Shown in pieces: positions 46,196 through 55,101 of a stretch of 64,000 bases of DNA; position 1 is the first letter of the stretch; each line of letters starts with the position of its first letter. Under the pieces are notes generated by a model that did no database searches, was not told the origin of the DNA, and worked only from the letters and a program-made list of their open reading frames with translations. The translations under genes and the position numbers were made by a program. This DNA is from Comamonas testosteroni TK102 (GTDB taxonomy: Bacteria; Pseudomonadota; Gammaproteobacteria; Burkholderiales; Burkholderiaceae_C): assembly GCF_000739375.1 (NCBI RefSeq), contig NZ_CP006704.1:434001-498000 (forward strand), read 5' to 3'.

Positions 46196-46510
46196 TCAGC
46201 CGCGGGCGTGAACCAGGAATTCTTCGGTATTGGCCAGCAGCTTGTCTGCCACGGCCTCGGCGTTGACGCGGAAGCTGCCATTGGCAATGGCTTCGCGCAT
46301 GGCCTTGACGCGATCGGCATCAAAGTCGGTGTTGGTACGGCTTTGGCTGTCCAGGGCGCGGGCCGAGGACGAAAAGGACACGGGCACACCGGCGGTGCGC
46401 TCGGACAAGCCTTTGGTCGATTCTTCGGTGGCAACCGTGGTTGCGGATTTCGGGGCCTGCTTGGCGGCTGCAGCGGTCTGCTGCAGGTCCGGCTTATTGC
46501 CTATCTTCAT
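46196..46510 (-). CDS. flgM: Negative regulator of flagellin synthesis, anti-sigma-28 factor FlgM
   Basis: A 104-residue FlgM. The N-terminal half is disordered (Ala/Thr/Ser/Lys-rich) as expected, and the C-terminal RVKAMREAIANGSFRVNAE to ADKLLANTEEFL is the FliA-binding region. The start at 46510 follows GGAG at 7 bases; an upstream extension is rejected. It holds FliA inactive until the hook is built, then is exported. A FliA-type promoter lies upstream at 46558-46584, which gives feedback control. Confidence 0.9.
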   Translation of the reverse strand: MKIGNKPDLQQTAAAAKQAPKSATTVATEESTKGLSERTAGVPVSFSSSARALDSQSRTNTDFDADRVKAMREAIANGSFRVNAEAVADKLLANTEEFLVHARG

Positions 46511-46557
46511 GCTGGTTCTCCAATCGCCCTGTATCGGCGTAGGGCGCTGTAGCCTTG

Positions 46558-46584
46558 CTTTCGACAAGGGCGCGTAAAACTTGA
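46558..46584 (-). promoter_or_regulatory. Candidate sigma-28 (FliA) promoter of flgM
   Basis: On the minus strand TCAAGTTT and GTCGAAAG are spaced by 11 bases. The consensus is TAAAGTTT-N11-GCCGATAA. It lies 48 bases upstream of the flgM ATG. Confidence 0.6.
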
Positions 46585-46627
46585 GGAATATTTGGCACGG
46601 TCTTTAAAGTGAGTATGCACTCTCTTG

Positions 46628-47386
46628 TTATTGAACCAGAACCACGCCACTGGCATTGACCGTTCCTGTGACAAGGCGGCCATTATCCATGCGAACCCGT
46701 ACCTGTTGCCCTTCTCCGGCTGCTGCCATCGCCTTGCCCGAGCCGGCAACGCTGAAACCGCCACCGTTGACCATCACCTGCACGGGCGATCCCGCCGTGA
46801 ACAGGGCCGGCGGGCGCACCATGTTCTGGCGCAGAGCCTGCCCCGATGTCAGCGGACGCGCCGCGACCATGCCGATGAAATCCTCAGCATTGGCGAATAC
46901 GGCAGCGCTGTCCTCGGCCCAGTCCACTTCTGCGGGGACGGCGTCCTCGGCGCTCAGCGTCTTGCCGGCGGGAATATTGCCCTGCGCTACCCAGGCCGGG
47001 CCATAGGCTCGCACGGTGATGGGAAGGAACACGTTCCAGGGCACGCTGCCCTGCACGCAGCGCAGGCCCAGCCGGGTGCGACCCCAGAGGCGACTGCCCG
47101 CAGGCAGATAGGGCTCGACCTTGGCGCAGGCTGCCAGTCGCAGACGCGAGTCCAGCTGGCCCATCTGGACCTCCATGCGCAAAGCCATGCCGTTGCCGGC
47201 CTGCACGGTCTCAGCCGACGGCTGGTGCAAAGCCGCATCGACAAAGCGCTGTCCGATCTGGCTGAGCTGCGCTGCGCCATCCTGGGCCTGTGCGCCAGCC
47301 GTCAGCAGCAGGGCGCCCAGACCCCATGCCGCAGCCAGGCCTTGAGAGGGGCGAAGGCGCGGAGATAGGGAAAAGCGGCCAGACAT
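46628..47386 (-). CDS. flgA: Flagellar P-ring assembly chaperone FlgA
   Basis: A 252-residue periplasmic FlgA with a signal peptide (residues 1-34). The C-terminal SAF-like part carries GNIPAGKTLSAEDAV, RPLTSGQALRQNMVRPP and the final VRVRMDNGRLVTGTVNASG. FlgA helps FlgI form the P-ring. It is divergent from flgB, with a 203-base gap that must hold both promoters. Confidence 0.92.
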   Translation of the reverse strand: MSGRFSLSPRLRPSQGLAAAWGLGALLLTAGAQAQDGAAQLSQIGQRFVDAALHQPSAETVQAGNGMALRMEVQMGQLDSRLRLAACAKVEPYLPAGSRLWGRTRLGLRCVQGSVPWNVFLPITVRAYGPAWVAQGNIPAGKTLSAEDAVPAEVDWAEDSAAVFANAEDFIGMVAARPLTSGQALRQNMVRPPALFTAGSPVQVMVNGGGFSVAGSGKAMAAAGEGQQVRVRMDNGRLVTGTVNASGVVLVQ

Positions 47387-47589
47387 GCATCAATCCTTTG
47401 AAGTATCCGCAGACACAGGGCTGCAGACGATGCTGGCAAATATAGGCGCGACCCGGCTTGCGCAATGGCTTGAAGTGCCAGCGCAATACCGCTTTCTTCG
47501 CGCTTTAGTTTGCGCTGCCGATTTTCATAATCCTCGCATGCCGCAGTCCGTGGGCTCCGGCATCCCCGAATTCTGAAAGCGAGGCCGCA

Positions 47590-48003
47590 ATGCTGAACAA
47601 AATGACCGAACGACTGGACTTCCAAAGCGAGGCGCTGCTGCTGCGCGCCGAGCGCCAGCGTGCGATTGCCAGCAATATCGCCAATGCCGACACCCCTGGT
47701 TATGTGGCGCGCGACTTCAATTTCCGCGAAGCCTTGATGGCCGCGACCAGCGGTCCCAAGCCCTTGACCCAGGCCAGCGTCACGACGGCAGGCCATATCC
47801 CGCTGCAGGCGCAGATGTCGGACGAGGCACTCAAGGCCAAGCTCGGCTATGCGGTCAATTCCCAGCCCAGTCTGGACAACAACACCGTGGATCTGGATCG
47901 CGAGCGCGCCAACTTTGTCGACAACTCCGTGCGCTACGAAGCCACGCTGCGCTTCATCAACGGCCAGGCCAAGACCATGCTCAGCGCCATTCAAGGCCAG
48001 TAA
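47590..48003 (+). CDS. flgB: Flagellar basal-body rod protein FlgB
   Basis: A 137-residue proximal rod protein. The rod signature ASNIANADTPGYVARDFNF lies near residues 25-45. It starts the flgBCDEFGHIJKL operon. GCGAGG is 5 bases before the ATG. Exported by the flagellar type III system, no signal peptide. Confidence 0.95.
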   Translation: MLNKMTERLDFQSEALLLRAERQRAIASNIANADTPGYVARDFNFREALMAATSGPKPLTQASVTTAGHIPLQAQMSDEALKAKLGYAVNSQPSLDNNTVDLDRERANFVDNSVRYEATLRFINGQAKTMLSAIQGQ

Positions 48004-48019
48004 GCCCAGGAGCTCAACC

Positions 48020-48424
48020 ATGTCCATGTTTTCCATCTTCAATATCTCGGGCAGTGCGGTCAGCGCCCAGTCCCAGCGTCTGAACGTGGTGGCCTCCAAT
48101 CTGGCCAACGTCGATGCCGTGGCCGGCCCCGACGGCAGCGTCTACAAGGCGCGCCAGGTCGTGTTCCAGACCGTGCCTATGGGCAATGACGGCAGCGCAG
48201 GCGTCAAGGTCAATGCCATCAGCGAGGACAACACGCCCGGACGCCGCATCCACGACCCCAGCAATCCGCTGGCCGATGGCGAGGGCTATGTCACCCACTC
48301 CAACGTGAGCGCCGTGGACGAGATGGTCAACATGATCTCGGCGTCACGCTCCTATCAGAACAACGTGGAAGTCATGAACACGGCCAAGACGCTGCTGCTC
48401 AAGACTCTGCAAATGGGCCAGTAA
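48020..48424 (+). CDS. flgC: Flagellar basal-body rod protein FlgC
   Basis: A 134-residue rod protein. N-terminal SAQSQRLNVVASNLANVDAV and C-terminal DEMVNMISASRSYQNNVEVM are the paired rod motifs. AGGAGC lies 6-7 bases before the ATG. 16 bases after flgB. Confidence 0.95.
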   Translation: MSMFSIFNISGSAVSAQSQRLNVVASNLANVDAVAGPDGSVYKARQVVFQTVPMGNDGSAGVKVNAISEDNTPGRRIHDPSNPLADGEGYVTHSNVSAVDEMVNMISASRSYQNNVEVMNTAKTLLLKTLQMGQ

Positions 48425-48440
48425 GCCCGGGAACACACAC

Positions 48441-49103
48441 ATGATCTACGGCGCAAGCAGCGTGGACGGCACCACGACCAACACCACCAGCAATACCAAG
48501 AACTCGGTAACCGACCCCAACGAGGCGCAGGACCGCTTCCTCAAGCTGCTGGTGGCCCAGCTCAACAACCAGGACCCCATGAATCCCATGGACAACGCGG
48601 AAATGACCTCGCAGATGGCGCAGATCAACACCGTGACTGGCATTCAGCAGCTGAACCAGACCATGGCTTCCATGTCCAGCCAGTTCTCGGCCATGCAGGT
48701 GCTGCAAGGCACTTCCATGATCGGCCGCACGGTGCTGACGGAGGGCAACACCCTGGGCGTGGCGGCCGACGGCACGCATACCGCAGCCTTCGATCTGGAA
48801 AACCAGGCGGCCAGCGTCAAGATCCAGATCACCACGGCCAGCGGCGAGCTGGTGGACACCATCGATCTGGGGGGCGGCACGGCCGGTCGCAACTACTTCA
48901 CCTGGGAAGGCAAGGACAAATACAGCGGCGACTCCTCGCAGCTGCGCTACAGCGTGGTTGCCACCAATGGCACGACCGCCGTGGCATCCACACCGCTGGC
49001 GCCCCATGCCGTGATCGCCGCCAGCTCGGCCAACGGCGCGCTGTCGCTGGAACTCGATAACGGCAGCAGCGTGGCTTATTCCGGCATCAAGGCCGTTTAC
49101 TGA
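48441..49103 (+). CDS. flgD: Flagellar hook-capping protein FlgD
   Basis: A 220-residue hook-cap scaffold. The conserved NEAQDRFLKLLVAQLNNQDP and the following NAEMTSQMAQINTVTGIQQL are in the first 70 residues; a beta-sandwich domain follows. It is needed to polymerise FlgE and is absent from the finished hook. Confidence 0.95.
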   Translation: MIYGASSVDGTTTNTTSNTKNSVTDPNEAQDRFLKLLVAQLNNQDPMNPMDNAEMTSQMAQINTVTGIQQLNQTMASMSSQFSAMQVLQGTSMIGRTVLTEGNTLGVAADGTHTAAFDLENQAASVKIQITTASGELVDTIDLGGGTAGRNYFTWEGKDKYSGDSSQLRYSVVATNGTTAVASTPLAPHAVIAASSANGALSLELDNGSSVAYSGIKAVY

Positions 49104-49117
49104 TTGAGGAGCACATC

Positions 49118-50386
49118 ATGGGTTTTCAACAAGGTCTCTCGGGCTTGAACGCCGCCAGCAAGAATCTGGACGTCATTGGCCACAACATCGCCAACTCCAG
49201 CACCACGGGCTTCAAGGCATCGCGCGCCGACTTTGCCGAAATGATCGCCAGCGCCATCGGCTCGGCCAGCGGTCAGAGCAGCGGCATCGGCGTCAACGTG
49301 GCCGCCGTGTCCCAGCAGTTCCGGCAGGGCTCCATCACTTCGACGGGCAACAACCTGGACCTTGCCATCAACGGCAACGGCTTTTTCGTGGTCAAGCAAA
49401 GCGACGGCAGCATCGCCTATACGCGCGCCGGCAACTTCGGTCTGGACAAGGAGGGCAACCTCAAGACCGTGGACAACGACAATGTCATGGGCTATGTGGT
49501 CGATCCCACGACCGGCAAGATCCAGTCGGGCGCCACTCCCGTGCCGATGAGCTTTCCCACAGGGCAGCCGATTCCCGCCAAGCAGACTTCCACGGTGAAT
49601 GTGGAGCTGAATCTGGATGCGCGCGCCACGGCTGCCGCCGGCGACGCGACGGCCACGCCTCCCGTGGCTGCCACGCCGCGTGCCACCTATGGCACCTCGC
49701 TCAATGTGTATGACACCCAGGGCACGGCCATTCCCGTCAATCTGTATTTCGAGAAAGATGCCACAGGCAACACCTGGAACATCTTCAACTCGCTCGATGC
49801 CTCGGCCACTCCCATCGGCACGGCCGTGTTCGATGCCAGCGGCAAGCTCACCAGCGTCACGCCGAACGCCCCGACCACAGGATCGGGCACCACGCTGGAC
49901 CTGAGCATCAGCGGCGGCACGGCCAATCCCAACGGCCTGCCCGCATTCGACGTGGCCTTCGATTTCGGCGGCCTGACCCAGTTCGGCACCAAGTTCGCCG
50001 TCAGCAGTCTCAAGCAGGACGGCTACACCTCGGGCGCGCTGACCGGCATCAATGTGGGCCGCGACGGCTCCATCGTGGCTTCCTACTCCAACGGCGTCAC
50101 GCGTACCGAAGGTCAGATCGCCCTGGCGGCCTTCACCAATACCCAGGGTCTGGGCTCCATCGGTAACAACAAATGGGTGGCCACCTCCGACTCCGGTCCT
50201 GCGCTCAATGGTTCGGCCCAGACCGGCACCTTCGGCTCGCTGCAGTCGGGTGCGCTGGAAGAGTCCAACGTGGATCTGACGGCCGAGCTGGTCAACATGA
50301 TGACGGCGCAGCGCTCCTATCAGGCCAACGCCCAGACCATCAAGACGCAGGATCAGGTGTTCTCCACCCTGGTGAATCTGCGGTAA
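49118..50386 (+). CDS. flgE: Flagellar hook protein FlgE
   Basis: A 422-residue hook subunit. N-terminal GLSGLNAASKNLDVIGHNIA, NGNGFFVV and C-terminal VDLTAELVNMMTAQRSYQAN are the family marks. An Ala/Thr/Pro-rich insert (around GDATATPPVAATPRA) sits between hook domains. TGAGGAG is 6 bases before the ATG. The next gene starts after an unusually long 108-base gap. Confidence 0.95.
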   Translation: MGFQQGLSGLNAASKNLDVIGHNIANSSTTGFKASRADFAEMIASAIGSASGQSSGIGVNVAAVSQQFRQGSITSTGNNLDLAINGNGFFVVKQSDGSIAYTRAGNFGLDKEGNLKTVDNDNVMGYVVDPTTGKIQSGATPVPMSFPTGQPIPAKQTSTVNVELNLDARATAAAGDATATPPVAATPRATYGTSLNVYDTQGTAIPVNLYFEKDATGNTWNIFNSLDASATPIGTAVFDASGKLTSVTPNAPTTGSGTTLDLSISGGTANPNGLPAFDVAFDFGGLTQFGTKFAVSSLKQDGYTSGALTGINVGRDGSIVASYSNGVTRTEGQIALAAFTNTQGLGSIGNNKWVATSDSGPALNGSAQTGTFGSLQSGALEESNVDLTAELVNMMTAQRSYQANAQTIKTQDQVFSTLVNLR

Positions 50387-50494
50387 CGGGTAAGCCTCTG
50401 AGGCGCTTTGCGCCTCCTGACGGGACGCCCAGGCTGAGCGCCGGCATCCGGGGGAGGCGGAAAAAGCGAGTGATTTGACGCAAGAAAGGTCAGC
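50387..50494 (+). other. flgE-flgF gap with post-stop hairpin
   Basis: Holds a hairpin GAGGCGC-TTT-GCGCCTC at 50400-50416, 13 bases after the flgE stop, then GC-rich sequence. The hairpin resembles the start of the GC-rich post-stop elements. It may reduce expression of rod genes relative to the hook gene. Confidence 0.4.
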
Positions 50495-51235
50495 ATGGAC
50501 AGAATAATTTATACATCGATGACTGGGGCCAATGCGGCTGCCCAGCGTCAGGCCGTGCTGGCCCACAATCTGGCCAATGCCGGCACCAACGGCTTTCGCG
50601 CCGAGATGTCCACCTTCCGCTCGGTGCCGCTGCAGGGCACGGGAGCCGGCACGCGCGTGTTTGCGCTGGAGGCCACCTCCGGCTATCAGGACACTCCCGG
50701 CCCAGCCCAGCGCACCGGTCGTGCGCTGGATGCCATGGCCATGGGGCGCGCCTGGTTTGCCGTGCAGGGGCTCGATGGCCAGGAAGCCTACACGCGCAAC
50801 GGCGTGTTCGAGATCTCGCCCGAAGGGCAGCTGGTCAACAGCAATGGACAGGCCGTGCTCTCCGACGGCGGTGCGCCCATCGATATCCCGCCCGAGTCCA
50901 CGATTTCCCTGGGCTCGGACGGCACGCTGACCGCCAAGATGGGCAATCAGCTGCCCGTGGCCGTGGGGCGCGTCAAGCTGGTCACGCCGCCCGTCGACGA
51001 GCCGCTGGTGCGCGGCGATGACGGCTTTTTCCGCGCGGCCCAGGGCGATGCACTGCCCAACGACGAGACGGCACGCCTGCTGTCGGGCTCGATCGAAGGA
51101 TCGAACGTGAACTCCGTCGAAACCATGGTCGGCATGATCGCCGCCTCGCGCCAGTTCGAGCAGCAGATGAAGCTGCTGCAGACCGCAGAAACCAACGATA
51201 AATCCGCCAGCCAGCTGCTGAGCATGAACGGCTGA
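50495..51235 (+). CDS. flgF: Flagellar basal-body rod protein FlgF
   Basis: A 246-residue proximal rod protein. MTGANAAAQRQAVLAHNLAN at the N-terminus and NSVETMVGMIAASRQFEQQM at the C-terminus. GAAAGG is 6 bases before the ATG. It joins the rod between FlgB/C and FlgG. Confidence 0.95.
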   Translation: MDRIIYTSMTGANAAAQRQAVLAHNLANAGTNGFRAEMSTFRSVPLQGTGAGTRVFALEATSGYQDTPGPAQRTGRALDAMAMGRAWFAVQGLDGQEAYTRNGVFEISPEGQLVNSNGQAVLSDGGAPIDIPPESTISLGSDGTLTAKMGNQLPVAVGRVKLVTPPVDEPLVRGDDGFFRAAQGDALPNDETARLLSGSIEGSNVNSVETMVGMIAASRQFEQQMKLLQTAETNDKSASQLLSMNG

Positions 51236-51253
51236 TAGCCAAAGGAATACGTC

Positions 51254-52036
51254 ATGATCAATTCGCTGTTCATTGCCAAGACCGGCATGGAAGCCCAGCA
51301 GACGCAGCTGGACGTGATCTCGCACAATCTGGCCAACGTCTCCACCACGGGCTACAAGCGCGCGAATGCGGTCTTCGAGGATCTGATCTATCAGAACCTG
51401 CGCCAGTCGGGTTCGCAGACCACCGAGCAGAACCAGCTGCCTACAGGCTTGCATCTGGGCCTGGGCGTGCGCACAGTGGCAACCAGCCGCAACTTTCTGC
51501 AGGGCAGCCTGCAGCAATCGAGCAATGCGCTGGATGTGGCCATCAACGGCAACGGCTTCTTCGAAGTCAATATGCCCGACGGCACGATTGCCTATACCCG
51601 CGACGGCTCGTTCGAGGTCGATTCCCAGGGCCAGCTGGTAACTTCCAGCGGCCTGCCCGTGGCCAATGGCATCACCATCCCTCAGGGCGCGACCAAGGTG
51701 TCAATCAGCCATGACGGCGTGGTCAGCGTCACCATGCCCGGCCAGGCTGCGCCGCAGCAGGTGGGCAATATCGCAATGAGCCAGTTCATCAATGCCGCGG
51801 GCCTGGAGCCGCGCGGCCAGAACCTCTACGTCGAGACGGCCTCCTCGGGACAGCCCCAGCAGGGCACGCCCGGCACCAACGGCCTGGGCACGATTCAGCA
51901 GGGCTATCTGGAAGCCTCGAACGTGAACGTGGTCCAGGAGCTGGTGACCATGATCCAGACCCAGCGCGCCTACGAAATGAATTCCAAGGCGATCCAGACT
52001 TCCGACCAGATGCTGGCCAAGCTGGCACAGCTCTGA
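51254..52036 (+). CDS. flgG: Flagellar distal rod protein FlgG
   Basis: A 260-residue distal rod subunit of exactly the usual length. [28 protein letters not shown] and the C-terminal [20 protein letters not shown] are the family marks. AAAGGA lies 7 bases before the ATG. Confidence 0.96.
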   Translation: MINSLFIAKTGMEAQQTQLDVISHNLANVSTTGYKRANAVFEDLIYQNLRQSGSQTTEQNQLPTGLHLGLGVRTVATSRNFLQGSLQQSSNALDVAINGNGFFEVNMPDGTIAYTRDGSFEVDSQGQLVTSSGLPVANGITIPQGATKVSISHDGVVSVTMPGQAAPQQVGNIAMSQFINAAGLEPRGQNLYVETASSGQPQQGTPGTNGLGTIQQGYLEASNVNVVQELVTMIQTQRAYEMNSKAIQTSDQMLAKLAQL

Positions 52037-52205
52037 TTGATCACCATGTATTGAGGAGCAGCTTGCGCTTGACACATATGGTTTTCAGATCAATTCGATG
52101 CTGATTTCCATTCTGAGAAAGCGGTAGAAGCTCTGATTTCAATAGCGTGCATTGCGCACGCAGGGCACAAGGGGCGAAGCGCCTGACTGCCAAGGACTTG
52201 CCGCC

Positions 52206-52913
52206 ATGTTCAAAGCCATTGTTTCCCATTGCCCGCCGCTCTGTGCCCTCGCCGGGGCCCTGCTGGTTTCGGGCTGCGTCACGCTCAATCCACCGCCGCC
52301 CGTGGACATGCCCTCGACGGCACCTCCCGTGCTGCAGCCGCGCGAGCAGACGGCCCAGAATCCCACCGGCAGCCTGTTCAATGCCAGCCGCTACCGCCCC
52401 ATGTTCGAGGATCAGCGCGCCCGCATGGTGGGCGACTCGGTGACGGTGCAGATCGTCGAGCGCGTTTCGGCCAGCCAGAGCACGGACTCCAAGGTCGGGC
52501 GAGCCAACGAGCTGAGCACGGGCATCACCTCGCTGCCGCTGCTCAGGGGCGGCGCCGAGAAGACGGTGGCCGATGCGCTCACCCTGGGGGCCGAGAGCAA
52601 GAACGACTTCAAGGGCTCGGGAGCCACCAGCAGCAACAACACCTTCACAGGCTCGATTGCCACCACCGTGGTCGATGTGCTGCCCAACGGCCATCTGGTG
52701 ATTGCCGGCGAGAAGCAGATCGGTGTCAACCACAACGTCGATGTGCTGCGTTTCACGGGAACAGTGGACCCGCGCTCGCTGCGTCCGGGCAGCACCGTGG
52801 CATCGACCCAGGTGGCCAATCTGCGCGTCGAATCGCGCAGCCGTGGCCAGGCCGGTGAAGCCCAGTCAATTGGCTGGTTGTCCCGGTTCTTTTTGAACGT
52901 TATGCCGTTCTGA
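52206..52913 (+). CDS. flgH: Flagellar L-ring lipoprotein FlgH
   Basis: A 235-residue outer-membrane lipoprotein with a signal and lipobox ending LVSGC (Cys24). MVGDSVTVQIVERVSASQST, GNTFTGSI-like sequence and the C-terminal SRGQAGEAQSIGWLSRFFLN are typical. It forms the L-ring around the rod. The 169-base gap before it contains small hairpins and a TTGACA at 52068-52073, so an internal promoter is possible but no good -10 box is seen. Confidence 0.94.
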   Translation: MFKAIVSHCPPLCALAGALLVSGCVTLNPPPPVDMPSTAPPVLQPREQTAQNPTGSLFNASRYRPMFEDQRARMVGDSVTVQIVERVSASQSTDSKVGRANELSTGITSLPLLRGGAEKTVADALTLGAESKNDFKGSGATSSNNTFTGSIATTVVDVLPNGHLVIAGEKQIGVNHNVDVLRFTGTVDPRSLRPGSTVASTQVANLRVESRSRGQAGEAQSIGWLSRFFLNVMPF

Positions 52914-52933
52914 TTCTTCCGAGAATGGGCAGT

Positions 52934-54082
52934 ATGAAAGTACTGTCCACGCTCCTGTCACTGCGCCCTGCGCACACCGCCTTGCTGGTGGTCGCAGCCC
53001 TCGGCGCCAGCGGGCTCACCCTGCCTGCGCATGCCACACGCATCAAGGAGGTTGCCGCCATCCAGGGCGTGCGCAGCAACCAGTTGACAGGCTACGGTCT
53101 GGTGGTCGGCCTCGATGGCACGGGCGACCAGACCACGCAGATGCCCTACACCAAGCAGGCGCTGGCCAATTATCTGGAGCAGATGGGCATCGCCCTGCCG
53201 GCCACGGGCAATGCGGCCCAGTTGCAGCTCAAGAACGTGGCGGCGGTGATCATCACGGCCGAGCTGCCGGCCTTCGCTCAGCCCGGCCAGGCCATAGACA
53301 TCAATGTCTCCTCCATGGGCAACGCCAAGTCGCTCAAGGGCGGCACGCTGGTGGCGACACCGCTGCGCGGCGCGGACGGCGAGATCTATGCGCTGGCCCA
53401 GGGCAATGTGGTGGTCGGCGGAGCCGGGGCTGCGGCCGGCGGCTCAAAGGTGCAGGTCAACCACCTGAACGCGGGCCGCGTGCCGCAGGGCGCGCAGGTG
53501 GAGCGTGCAGTGCCAACCCCCGTCAACCAGGGCAGCACGATCACGCTGGGCCTGAATCAGACCGACTTCCAGACTGCCGACAAGATGGTGCGCGCCATCA
53601 ACCAGCGCCTGGGTGCCGGTACGGCCATGGCCTTGGACGGCCGCACGGTGCAGGTCAACGCACCCATCGACCCGGGCTCGCGCGTGCGCATGATCGCCGA
53701 GATTCAGGAGATGCCCATCGAGACCTCCAAGCCGGCGGCCAAGGTGGTCATCAATGCCCGCACCGGCTCCATCGTGCTCAATCAGGCGGTGACCCTGGGC
53801 CCCTGCGCGATTGCCCACGGCAACCTGTCCATCACCATCAGCACCACGCCGGTCATCAGCCAGCCCGCACCGTTCTCGCAGGGGCAGACCGTGGTGGCGC
53901 AGAAGTCCGATATTCAGGTCAAGCAGGAGCCCGGCAAGGTCATCAACATGCCCAATTCGCCCCAGCTCACCGATGTGGTGCGGGCACTGAATTCGCTGGG
54001 CGCCACGCCCCAGGACCTGCTGGCCATCCTGCAGGCCATCAAGGCCGCGGGCGCGATGGACGCCGAGCTGGAGGTGATATGA
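52934..54082 (+). CDS. flgI: Flagellar P-ring protein FlgI
   Basis: A 382-residue periplasmic P-ring subunit with a signal peptide ending near AHA. RIKEVAAIQGVRSNQLTGYG follows directly, the family N-terminus, and LNSLGATPQDLLAILQAIKA is near the end. An ATG at 52925 would add three residues. Its stop overlaps the flgJ start by 4 bases. Confidence 0.95.
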   Translation: MKVLSTLLSLRPAHTALLVVAALGASGLTLPAHATRIKEVAAIQGVRSNQLTGYGLVVGLDGTGDQTTQMPYTKQALANYLEQMGIALPATGNAAQLQLKNVAAVIITAELPAFAQPGQAIDINVSSMGNAKSLKGGTLVATPLRGADGEIYALAQGNVVVGGAGAAAGGSKVQVNHLNAGRVPQGAQVERAVPTPVNQGSTITLGLNQTDFQTADKMVRAINQRLGAGTAMALDGRTVQVNAPIDPGSRVRMIAEIQEMPIETSKPAAKVVINARTGSIVLNQAVTLGPCAIAHGNLSITISTTPVISQPAPFSQGQTVVAQKSDIQVKQEPGKVINMPNSPQLTDVVRALNSLGATPQDLLAILQAIKAAGAMDAELEVI

Positions 54083-55101
54083 GCACGTCATTGCCCCATT
54101 CTTCATCGCTGGCGGCCAGCAATGCGCTGGCTGTCGATGCACGTTCGCTCAATGCGCTCAAGACGGCGGCCGGCGAGAACAGCCCCCAGGCCGCACGCGA
54201 GACCGCCAAGCAGCTCGAATCGCTGTTCATGCGCGAGATGATCAAGAGCATGCGCGAGGCGACCATGAAGTCCGGTCTGCTCGACAGCGCGCAGGGCAAT
54301 CTCAGCACCGACCTGCTGGATCAGCAACTTTCGGTGGCCATGGCGGGACAGCCCGGCGGTCTCACCGATGCCATCAGCAAGCAGCTGGCGCGCAGCATGG
54401 GAGTCGACGCCGCCGAGGACGCCGAAATTGCCGTGCCTTCCACCCTGAGCCTGAGCCGCAATGCCTGGCGCAATGTGGGCAGCAACGGCGCCTGGAGCGG
54501 CAGCCGCAGCCAGGCTGCGCAAACGATCAATGCCTATGCACCGGCTCCCAAGGGCCGCGACAATTTCGTCACGGCACACACCGGCGCGGCCCAGCGCGTG
54601 GCCAGCGAGAGCGGTATCCCGGCTCACTACATGATCGGCCAGGCAGGGCATGAGACGGGCTGGGGCAGGAGCGAGATCCGCAACAAGGACGGCAGCAACT
54701 CGTTCAACCTGTTCGGCATCAAGGCCGGCGGCAGCTGGACGGGCAAGGTTGCCGAAGTCACGACCACCGAATACATCAATGGCGCGCCCAAGAAGGTGAC
54801 GGCCAAATTCCGCGCCTATGACTCCTACGAGGAGTCATTCCGCGACTACGCACGCCTGATCGGCAGCAATCCGCGCTACGAAAAAGCCATGGCCCAGACC
54901 GGTTCTGCCCAGGCCTATGCCAGCGAGCTGCAAAAGGCCGGCTACGCCACCGATCCGGCCTATGCGCAAAAGCTCAGCCGCGCCATCCAGAGCGTGGCCC
55001 AGGTCGCAGTCGCCAACGCCGGCAGCACCAACGTCGCAAGCCGTCTGGGCGCCAGCGCCCGTGCCGCCCAGATCAACAAGATCACCGAGAACCAGTCATG
55101 A
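54079..55101 (+). CDS. flgJ: Flagellar rod-cap/peptidoglycan hydrolase FlgJ
   Basis: A 340-residue two-domain protein. The N-terminal rod-capping part contains KQLESLFMREMIKSMREATM; the C-terminal part is a GH73 glucosaminidase (GQAGHETGWGRSEI, then SFNLFGIKAGGSW) with the catalytic Glu in GHETGWG. It opens the cell wall for the growing rod. Overlaps both flgI and flgK by 4 bases. Confidence 0.95.
   Translation: MSTSLPHSSSLAASNALAVDARSLNALKTAAGENSPQAARETAKQLESLFMREMIKSMREATMKSGLLDSAQGNLSTDLLDQQLSVAMAGQPGGLTDAISKQLARSMGVDAAEDAEIAVPSTLSLSRNAWRNVGSNGAWSGSRSQAAQTINAYAPAPKGRDNFVTAHTGAAQRVASESGIPAHYMIGQAGHETGWGRSEIRNKDGSNSFNLFGIKAGGSWTGKVAEVTTTEYINGAPKKVTAKFRAYDSYEESFRDYARLIGSNPRYEKAMAQTGSAQAYASELQKAGYATDPAYAQKLSRAIQSVAQVAVANAGSTNVASRLGASARAAQINKITENQS

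Noticed and set aside
47387..47589. Sigma-54 or sigma-28 promoter for flgB in the flgA-flgB gap
   Set aside because: A GCCGATTT resembles a FliA -10 box at about 47518, but the -35 part is poor; no GG-N10-GC sigma-54 pair was found by eye.
49097..51517. 806-codon minus-strand frame opposite flgE and flgF
   Set aside because: Shadow of well-identified flagellar genes; no family features.
52037..52205. Internal sigma-70 promoter before flgH
   Set aside because: TTGACA at 52068-52073 has no acceptable -10 box at 16-18 bases.
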